Assembly (NCBI GenBank): GCA_023415395.1 | Contig: JAEZKN010000279.1 | Location: 1-10,204, forward strand | DNA length: 10,204 bases | Direction: 5' to 3' | Source: Actinomycetes bacterium | GTDB lineage: Bacteria; Actinomycetota; Actinomycetes; Propionibacteriales; Nocardioidaceae | Shown: piece after piece, positions 7,959 to 10,204 of the stretch | Layout of the letters: each line of letters begins with the position of its first letter | How positions within the stretch are numbered: the stretch's first letter is position 1 | Notes under the pieces: generated by a model | What the model saw: only the letters and a program-made list of their open reading frames with translations | What the model was told of the DNA's origin: nothing | Database searches by the model: none | Program-made: the position numbers and the translations under genes

Positions 7959-7964
7959 CGCCAG

Positions 7965-8873
7965 ATGAGCGCCGTCTCGGAGCGCCTCACGATCCTGGTC
8001 ACCGGAGCAGCCGGCCCGGCGGGCCGGGCGCTCGGCGAGCAGGTGGTACGCCGCGCCGAAGGGCCGGGCCCGCGCCTCGTCGGCGTGGACCTGGCGCCGG
8101 CCGAGGTGCCCGGGTTCGACGACGTGCTGCCCGTGGTGGGTGCGCTCGACCCGGCGTACGACCTGGCCATGCGCGAGCTGGTGGCGCGGATCGACCCTGA
8201 CCTCGTCGTCCCCACCGTCGCCGAGGAGCTGCCGCGGCTCGCCGTCCTGGGCGCCGGCCTGCCCGCCGGGCTCGGCCGACGGTTGGTGCTGTCGGACCCC
8301 GGACCGGTGGCGCTGGCCGCGGACAAGCTCCTCACCATGTGGACGCTGGCCGAGCGTGGCGTCGCGGTGCCCCGACACACCGGGCTCACGGGTCCGGGTG
8401 TCCCCGACGCCGTCACGGCCTGGGGCGGCCCGGTCGTCGTGAAGCCCCGGGTGAGCCGTGGCGGACGCGGGGTGCACGTGGTGGACAGCGCCGCGGACCC
8501 GGTCTGGCAGGCGGTCGACGCGACCTGGTTGGCCCAGGACTTCGCGCCCGGGGAGGAGTTCAGTCCCCAGGTGTTCCGATCCCCGCTCACCGGCCGCAGC
8601 CGGGTGGTGGTCCTCCGCAAGACCGAGCTGAAGCAGGGCCGGGTCGGCAACGCCGCGTCGGCCGTGCGCGTGGCCGACGGCGCCGAGCGGGACGTGTCGG
8701 CGCTCGCCGTCCGCGCGGTCGAGGCGCTGGACCTGGTCGGGCCGGTCGACCTGGACGTGCGGCGCGCCGGCGACGGCAGCCCCGTCGTTCTCGAGGTCAA
8801 CAGCCGGTTCGGCGCGCTGTCGGCGGCCGCGCCCGAGCTCCTGGAGAGCGTCCTGGCCGAGTGGCCGAGGTGA
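7965..8873 (+). CDS. ATP-grasp domain protein (carbamoyl-phosphate synthase large-subunit-like), substrate unknown
   Basis: 302 residues, predicted to activate a carboxylate with ATP and join it to an amine or thiol through an acyl phosphate. Seen: N-terminal Rossmann-like pre-ATP-grasp part with VTGAAGPAG (12-20); DPDLVVPTVAEELP (77-90); DKLLTMWTLAERGVAVP (120-136), as in CarB-like ligases; ATP-binding VVVKPRVSRGGRGV (157-170) with Lys160 and the Gly-rich loop; and C-terminal metal-binding VDLDV (261-265) and LEVNSRFG (276-283) with Glu277 and Asn279. All core ATP-grasp elements are present, so it looks active. It is cytosolic, with no signal or membrane segment. The stop is 3 nt before the glycosyltransferase start, so the two are translationally linked. 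That points to modifying a precursor or polymer with an amino acid or similar acid, which is inference. I do not recognise a named family. Confidence 0.85.
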   Translation: MSAVSERLTILVTGAAGPAGRALGEQVVRRAEGPGPRLVGVDLAPAEVPGFDDVLPVVGALDPAYDLAMRELVARIDPDLVVPTVAEELPRLAVLGAGLPAGLGRRLVLSDPGPVALAADKLLTMWTLAERGVAVPRHTGLTGPGVPDAVTAWGGPVVVKPRVSRGGRGVHVVDSAADPVWQAVDATWLAQDFAPGEEFSPQVFRSPLTGRSRVVVLRKTELKQGRVGNAASAVRVADGAERDVSALAVRAVEALDLVGPVDLDVRRAGDGSPVVLEVNSRFGALSAAAPELLESVLAEWPR

Positions 8874-8876
8874 GGC

Positions 8877-10154
8877 GTGGTCCCGTTCGTCGCGGCCCTC
8901 GTCCTCGTGCTCCTCGTGCCGCTCGCGGCGGCGGGCATCCTCCGGCTCGCGACGGTGCCCTTCGCCCTGGTCTTCGAGGTGCGTGACCGCCACCGGTCCG
9001 CCGGTCCGGCCGGCTACGGGCCGCTCTTCCGCGAGCCGCCCGGCGTGAGCGTCGTCGTCCCGGCCTACCAGGAGGCGCGCGTGATCGACCAGTGCGTGCG
9101 GTCGATCCTGCGCAGCGACTACCCCCGCCTGGAGATCGTGTGCGTCGACGACGGCTCGACCGACGACACCTACGAGCGGATGCGGCGGCTGGCCTCCGAC
9201 CATCCCGGCACGGTGCGCGCCCTGCGCCAGGAGAACGCCGGCAAGGGGGCGGCCCTCAACACCGGCATCGCCGCGGCGCACGGCGACGTGCTGGTGCTCG
9301 TGGACGCGGACGGGATCTTCCGTCCCGACACCCTCGGGCGGCTGCTCCGCGGCTTCCGCGGGCCCCGGATCGGCGCCGTGTGCGGCAACGACCGTCCGGT
9401 GAACCTCGACCGCACGCTGACCCGCCTGCTCGCGCTCGTCAGCCACGTCGGCACGGGCCTGATGCGCCGCGGGCTCGACGTGCTCGGCTGCCTGCCGGTG
9501 GTGTCGGGCAACATCGGCGCCTACCGCCGCGACGTGCTCGACGTGGCCGGCCCGCTGCGGACCGACACGCTGGGGGAGGACCTCGAGCTCACCTGGCGGG
9601 TGCACCGCGCGGGCTTCCAGGTGGCGTTCGCCCCGGACGCACTGGTGTACGCCGAGTCGCCCTCGACCGTGCGCGGCCTGTGGCGCCAACGGGTCCGCTG
9701 GGCCCGCGGCCTGCTCCAGGCCACTGAGATGCACTGGTCGATGGTCGGCAACCCGCGCTACGGCACCTTCGGCGTCTTCCTGCTCGTCAACACCGTCGCC
9801 CAGGTGGTGGCTCCGTTCCTCCAGGTCGTGGCGGTGGTGGGGGTGGTCTGGCTCGTGGTGAGCGACGGCGCGGGCTGGCTGCCGGGCGACTGGTGGTCCT
9901 GGGTCCTGCTGCTCGGCATTCCCGTCTCGCTGGCTCTCCTGGCGCTGTCGCTCGCGCTGGACCGAGCACCCGGCGACCTGCGCCACGTGTGGACGGTGCC
10001 CCTCTGGCCGCTCTACTCGACGTTGATGACCCTCGTCGTGCTCGAGGCCGTGCGGCTCGAGCTCGGGAACGCGGAGAACCGATGGAACAAGCTGGATCTG
10101 ACCGGGACGGTCTCGGTGCGCGAGCTGCGCGACGACGATGGCCATGGGCCCTGA
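8877..10154 (+). CDS. Membrane processive family 2 glycosyltransferase (PgaC/IcaA/hyaluronan-synthase-like)
   Basis: Inner-membrane polymerase of 425 residues, expected to build a beta-linked polysaccharide from a UDP-sugar and possibly extrude it. Seen: N-terminal hydrophobic helices (about 3-35); GT-A core starting VSVVVPAYQE (57-66); DDGSTDDTY (91-99); DAD (143-145), which binds metal-nucleotide; acceptor-site GED (233-235); and processivity motif QRVRW (271-275). Hydrophobic helices follow at about 297-330, 340-362 and 372-392. The order matches GT2 synthases of the poly-N-acetylglucosamine and hyaluronan type. The sugar cannot be told from the motifs. The GTG start at 8877 has GAGG six bases upstream, inside the end of the ATP-grasp gene. 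The C-terminus overlaps a further gene start at 10082. Context suggests an exopolysaccharide or surface-glycan operon. Confidence 0.92.
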   Translation: MVPFVAALVLVLLVPLAAAGILRLATVPFALVFEVRDRHRSAGPAGYGPLFREPPGVSVVVPAYQEARVIDQCVRSILRSDYPRLEIVCVDDGSTDDTYERMRRLASDHPGTVRALRQENAGKGAALNTGIAAAHGDVLVLVDADGIFRPDTLGRLLRGFRGPRIGAVCGNDRPVNLDRTLTRLLALVSHVGTGLMRRGLDVLGCLPVVSGNIGAYRRDVLDVAGPLRTDTLGEDLELTWRVHRAGFQVAFAPDALVYAESPSTVRGLWRQRVRWARGLLQATEMHWSMVGNPRYGTFGVFLLVNTVAQVVAPFLQVVAVVGVVWLVVSDGAGWLPGDWWSWVLLLGIPVSLALLALSLALDRAPGDLRHVWTVPLWPLYSTLMTLVVLEAVRLELGNAENRWNKLDLTGTVSVRELRDDDGHGP

Positions 10155-10204
10155 TCGCGGGCGCGACCGCCGTCGCGACCGTGCTGGCCGCGGTGGTCGT
10201 CTCG
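10082..10204 (+). CDS. N-terminus of a signal-anchored membrane or secreted protein, 3' end outside window
   Basis: Frame open from an ATG at 10082 to the window end (41 codons), starting MEQAGSDRDGLGARAARRRW. A hydrophobic run PWALIAGATAVATVLAAVVV follows the Arg-rich stretch. This is a typical type II signal anchor or signal peptide with the positive side in the cytoplasm. GGAG lies five bases before the ATG, which is the only ATG/GTG/TTG in this frame before the hydrophobic segment. The gene overlaps the last 73 nt of the glycosyltransferase gene. Another frame starting at 10138 gives only Arg/Gly-rich shadow sequence. By position it could be an extracytoplasmic glycan-modifying enzyme such as a deacetylase or hydrolase, but nothing visible proves that. 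Confidence 0.55.
   Translation, partial: MEQAGSDRDGLGARAARRRWPWALIAGATAVATVLAAVVVS

Noticed and set aside
7920..7964. Terminator after leuS (GGGATCC / GGCCCGG-rich stretch)
   Set aside because: Only short GC-rich self-complementarity without a T-tract; not convincing.
10138..10204. Gene starting MAMGPDRGRDRR at 10138
   Set aside because: The product is Arg/Gly/Asp-rich with no hydrophobic segment. The overlapping frame from 10082 has a ribosome site and a clear signal anchor.

Overview
This is a GC-rich stretch with almost every codon ending in G or C. Together with a DevR/DevS-like two-component pair and putative leaderless starts of the form TANNNT-N6-ATG, it points to an actinobacterium. 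A Nocardioides-like member of the Propionibacteriales is my best guess, from overall character rather than any marker gene. No rRNA, tRNA, CRISPR array, transposase or phage gene was seen, and no gene-free stretch exceeds 300 bases.

Left part (1-2956). Two minus-strand genes encode a NarL-family response regulator (1902-2630) and, downstream of it, a two-GAF histidine kinase starting at 1768. The pair resembles mycobacterial DevR(DosR)/DevS. The kinase does not stop after its ATPase domain. Its frame runs on, without a stop, into about 60 codons that look like the middle of an Asp/Glu (hydantoin) racemase, and then leaves the window at base 1. A small one-helix membrane protein (2774-2956) is divergent from the regulator. 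The gap between them carries a cluster of inverted repeats.

Middle (2953-5252). Two minus-strand genes form a likely catabolic or detoxification unit: a classical short-chain dehydrogenase/reductase, then a class B flavin monooxygenase of Baeyer-Villiger type. A near-perfect 18-bp dyad lies against the monooxygenase start.

Right part (5253-10204). A compact divergent promoter region separates the dehydrogenase from leuS. The leuS leader encodes an eight-residue peptide with three consecutive leucine codons. A strong hairpin and a rho-independent terminator with six Ts follow it. This is a classical leucine attenuator in front of leucyl-tRNA synthetase. After leuS come an ATP-grasp protein and, 3 nt later, a membrane processive family 2 glycosyltransferase. 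The start of a signal-anchored protein overlaps the end of the glycosyltransferase. These three look like an operon for a surface polymer.

Points most worth a second look are the kinase-racemase fusion, the leuS attenuator with its overlapping divergent promoters, the repeat cluster upstream of the response regulator, and the ATP-grasp/glycosyltransferase pair.
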